A stretch of 8,452 bases of DNA from an uncultured Bacteroidota bacterium (GTDB taxonomy: Bacteria; Bacteroidota; Bacteroidia; Chitinophagales; Chitinophagaceae). The stretch is from assembly GCA_946479535.1 (NCBI GenBank), contig CAMLGP010000088.1, forward strand, positions 1 to 8,452, given 5' to 3'. Position numbers and translations under genes: made by a program. A model generated the notes under the pieces. That model did not search any database. It saw nothing but the letters and a program-made list of their open reading frames with translations, and was not told the origin of the DNA. Positions 6,127-8,452 of this stretch are shown piece by piece; position 1 is the stretch's first letter; each line of letters opens with the position of its first letter.

Positions 6127-7755
6127 ATGAAGAAGATATTATCATACGCTAAATTTTCACTACTGGGACTTTTGTTTATGGTCTCATGTACTAAACTGGA
6201 TGAAGAAGAATTGATCTATGATTCTGCCACCAGTCTGAACTTCGGATATAATGACGCTGAAGTAGTAGCCCTTATGGCCGCCGCCTATCTTAATCTCTAT
6301 GGTAATTTTGGCAGTGACGGTAGTATTATGCGTTTGGAAGAAGTTCCAACAGATGAAATTGTGGTACCTACCCGCGGTCCAGACTGGGGTGATGGCGGTC
6401 ACTGGGTACGTTTGAAACTCCATACAACTATACCAGCAGACGGCGGTCCTACTAATACGTGGAATTTTCTGTTCAAAGGTGTAAATACCTGCAATCGCGT
6501 TCTAAATACGCTGGAACCAGCGGTTGCAACCAATCCTTCCTATAAAAAGTTCGTGTTTGAAATGAAGGCGCTTAGAGCAATCTACTATTATTGGCTGCTT
6601 GATCTTTTCGGAAATGTGCCTATCAGCACTGATTTTACGAAAACAGATCCGCCTGCAAACAATACAAAAAAAGAAGTATATGATTTTGTAGAAAAGGAAT
6701 TGATTGCGGCCTTGCCGGAATTGCAAAAGACAGGGCCCAATGACAACGCAACTTATGGCAGGGTAAATTATTATACTGCTCAATTTGCACTGGCCAAACT
6801 GTATTTGAATTCAGAATTTTATACAGGAACTCCCGTTAGTGCCGCTACCTGGGATAAATGTATAGCAGCCTGTGATGAAATTATCAATTCAACAAAGTAT
6901 GCGTTGATGCCCAACTACAGGGATAATTTTAAAAAGGATAATAAAGGTTCCAGTGAGTTTGTCTGGGCGCTTGCTTATGATGAAGTGCAGGCAACAGGGT
7001 TTCAGCTACCACACATGACCTTGCACATGGCCAGCCAAAGTACCTATCAAATGGGTGGACAACCCTGGAATGGTTGGGCCACCGTTCAGGAGTTCTATAA
7101 TTCTTATATCGATCCTGTTCAGAACCCTGGTCCACAGGGACCTGTTGTTGGTACAGATCCAACCGGTACCACCACAACTGGTACACAGGACAAACGTCTG
7201 AGTAATTTCATTGTAGGTAAACAATACAACGCTGATGGCGTAACTCCTTTGCTAGACGGTGCTGCTGATGCAACTGACCCTGATGGAGCACAGATCAACT
7301 TCACTCCTTATATGAATGAATTGCAACCCGCAGCATGGAGACAATCCGGTGCACGAATTGGCAAATGGGAATTTTATAGAGGTATGACGGGTCAGCTGAG
7401 CAATGACCTTGTATTATTCCGTTATGCTGATATTATATTGACCAAAGCTGAAGCGCTTGCCAGAAAAGCCAATAACTGGAATGATCCTACGGCACTTGCG
7501 CTGGTTAACCAGATAAGAACCATCCATGGCGGTGTAACTCCGTATGCAACAATGACGGCTGCTACTTTCCTGGCTGAACGTGGACGTGAAATGTTCTTTG
7601 AAACCACAAGGAGGCAGGATCAGATCCGCTTCGGTACATACAACAGCGCATTCCGTTTCCACCCTGCTGATGCGGATGCTCATGTAAATCTCTTTCCGAT
7701 TCCTGAAAGCGTAATAAACGCAAACAAGAACCTGAAACAGAATCCTGGATACTAA
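6127..7755 (+). CDS. SusD/RagB-family surface nutrient-binding lipoprotein
   Basis: This is the surface lid that binds ligand over the SusC barrel. The 542-residue protein begins with a lipoprotein signal (LLGLLFMVSC, lipid on Cys21), and acidic residues soon after (TKLDEEE) resemble the export signal that sends Bacteroidota lipoproteins to the cell surface. Family features include EVPTDEIVVPTRG in the N-terminal part, the helical segment EMKALRAIYYYWLLDLFGNVPI (145-166), LVLFRYADIILTKAEALAR and ERGREMFFETTRRQDQIRFG in the C-terminal half, and the terminal FPIPESVINANKNLKQNPGY. A short Gly/Thr-rich loop (about 339-354, DPTGTTTTGTQ) precedes DKRLSNFIVG and is probably a surface loop. It follows susC by 21 bp, so the two are co-transcribed. 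No substrate can be assigned from sequence alone. Confidence 0.96.
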   Translation: MKKILSYAKFSLLGLLFMVSCTKLDEEELIYDSATSLNFGYNDAEVVALMAAAYLNLYGNFGSDGSIMRLEEVPTDEIVVPTRGPDWGDGGHWVRLKLHTTIPADGGPTNTWNFLFKGVNTCNRVLNTLEPAVATNPSYKKFVFEMKALRAIYYYWLLDLFGNVPISTDFTKTDPPANNTKKEVYDFVEKELIAALPELQKTGPNDNATYGRVNYYTAQFALAKLYLNSEFYTGTPVSAATWDKCIAACDEIINSTKYALMPNYRDNFKKDNKGSSEFVWALAYDEVQATGFQLPHMTLHMASQSTYQMGGQPWNGWATVQEFYNSYIDPVQNPGPQGPVVGTDPTGTTTTGTQDKRLSNFIVGKQYNADGVTPLLDGAADATDPDGAQINFTPYMNELQPAAWRQSGARIGKWEFYRGMTGQLSNDLVLFRYADIILTKAEALARKANNWNDPTALALVNQIRTIHGGVTPYATMTAATFLAERGREMFFETTRRQDQIRFGTYNSAFRFHPADADAHVNLFPIPESVINANKNLKQNPGY

Positions 7756-7783
7756 TCTTTTTTTAGCATAGTAAGTTTTGAAC

Positions 7784-7813
7784 AAAACAGGCGAATTCTT
7801 TCGCCTGTTTTTT
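7784..7813 (+). terminator. Intrinsic terminator after susD
   Basis: A perfect 12-bp stem AAAACAGGCGAA (7784-7795) / TTCGCCTGTTTT (7800-7811) with a TTCT loop ends in six T residues (7808-7813). It begins 29 bp past the susD stop. The A-rich 5' arm would also give a short T-run on the minus strand. It closes the susCD transcript, so the next gene probably has its own promoter or depends on read-through. Confidence 0.9.
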
Positions 7814-7900
7814 AACTTACATCCATTAACGAATTTTAAATTAGAATTCAATAAGAATACCTGTCATTAACATCTGCGATGCGTAATTATTCATAATTTC

Positions 7901-7906
7901 AGGAGG
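7901..7906 (+). promoter_or_regulatory. Perfect AGGAGG ribosome binding site of the VCBS lipoprotein gene
   Basis: AGGAGG lies 4 nt before an in-frame GTG (7911) and 13 nt before an in-frame ATG (7920). Neither spacing is ideal. ATG is chosen for the CDS; GTG at 7911 would add three residues and leave the lipoprotein signal intact. A full Shine-Dalgarno is uncommon in Bacteroidota, and susC and susD here have none. Confidence 0.5.
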
Positions 7907-7919
7907 AATAGTGATTAAT

Positions 7920-8452
7920 ATGAGTTGTGCCAACAGGTGCCTGTTATATCCAGTAAAAACAATCCCCCGCTTGCTGCTTTATTGCACGTTAGTAGGGCTT
8001 TTGTATTCCTGTTCTGAGGAGACTTCAACACCAGCCACTCTTTTTGCCCGGTTACCGGCTTCTAAAACCGGAATTGATTTCACAAATACCATCTCCTATA
8101 CTGAAGAATTTAATCCCTATACTTTCCGGAATTTCTTTAATGGGGGAGGCGTAGCCATTGGTGATATTAATAATGACAGCTTGCCCGATATTTTCTTTTG
8201 TTCCAATCAGCATTCCAATAAGCTTTACCTCAATAAAGGCAATTTCAGTTTTGAGGATATAACAGAGAAGGCAGGAGTAGGCTCTTCCGATGTTTGGTCA
8301 ACAGGTGTTACCATGTCCGATGTGAACGGTGATGGCTGGCTGGACATCTATGTTTGCAAATCAGGTGATATCAATAGTAAAAACCGCAGCAACGCTTTAT
8401 ATATTAATAATGGAAAACCGGGTGAACCCGGCTTTACCGAAAAAGCAAAAGA
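7920..8452 (+). CDS. FG-GAP/VCBS-repeat lipoprotein, CRTAC/UnbV-like, 3'-truncated by window edge
   Basis: The first 177 codons of a probable outer-membrane lipoprotein are visible. A hydrophobic signal ends in LVGLLYSC with the lipid Cys at residue 31, followed by SEE, acidic residues that resemble a surface-export signal. The mature part begins FARLPASKTGIDFTNTISYTEEFNPYTFRNFFNGGGVAIGDINNDSLPD, the usual opening of Bacteroidota proteins with FG-GAP/VCBS repeats and a C-terminal ASPIC/UnbV domain. Two calcium-binding D-x-N-x-D-x-x-x-D loops are visible, DINNDSLPD from Asp82 and DVNGDGWLD from Asp134, 52 residues apart as in successive propeller blades. Family members are usually about 1100 residues. 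They often sit beside susCD pairs but have no settled biochemical role; binding or adhesion at the surface is likely. It is separated from susD by 164 bp and a terminator. Confidence 0.88.
   Translation, partial: MSCANRCLLYPVKTIPRLLLYCTLVGLLYSCSEETSTPATLFARLPASKTGIDFTNTISYTEEFNPYTFRNFFNGGGVAIGDINNDSLPDIFFCSNQHSNKLYLNKGNFSFEDITEKAGVGSSDVWSTGVTMSDVNGDGWLDIYVCKSGDINSKNRSNALYINNGKPGEPGFTEKAK

Noticed and set aside
1..8452. CRISPR arrays, insertion sequences, transposases, integrases or defence genes
   Set aside because: No regularly spaced repeats, terminal inverted repeats or recombinase-like frames were seen; remaining minus-strand open frames lie inside the HTCS, susC and susD genes and are shadows.

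Overview
The window looks like part of a Bacteroidota chromosome, most likely a Chitinophagaceae-type soil or plant-associated bacterium. The evidence is a hybrid two-component regulator, a SusC/SusD pair, an FG-GAP/VCBS lipoprotein, relaxed lipoboxes, and mostly absent Shine-Dalgarno sequences. The genus is inference; no rRNA or other taxonomic marker is present. All genes read on the + strand.

Layout. (1) 1-2313: the C-terminal 770 residues of a hybrid two-component system (HTCS) protein, open at the left edge. It holds the last periplasmic repeat, Y_Y_Y domain, membrane helix, histidine kinase, receiver and AraC-type DNA-binding domain. (2) 2314-3147: an 834-bp gene-free region with a strong intrinsic terminator (2487-2518), two copies of a TTGTAGA-N6-ATACCCC element, a perfect 10-bp inverted repeat (2828-2852), and a terminator-like hairpin facing the minus strand (2863-2911). 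That last hairpin suggests an antisense RNA opposite the susC leader. (3) 3148-6105 susC-like and 6127-7755 susD-like, 21 bp apart and surely one transcript, closed by a strong terminator (7784-7813). (4) 7920-8452: the start of a lipoprotein with calcium-binding FG-GAP/VCBS repeats (CRTAC/UnbV-like), cut by the right edge.

This is the core of a polysaccharide-utilization-type locus. The HTCS would sense a glycan breakdown product in the periplasm and activate susCD. SusD would capture ligand at the cell surface and SusC would import it with TonB energy. No carbohydrate-active enzyme lies in the window, so the substrate cannot be named. The SusC lacks the N-terminal STN signalling domain of ECF-sigma/FecR-coupled transporters, which fits HTCS control.

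The coding genes are standard family members. The least explained part is the 834-bp regulatory region. It has candidate HTCS binding sites, a possible activator-dependent promoter, and a possible cis-antisense RNA resembling in arrangement the DonS-type RNAs of Bacteroides. These regulatory calls rest on pattern reading only.
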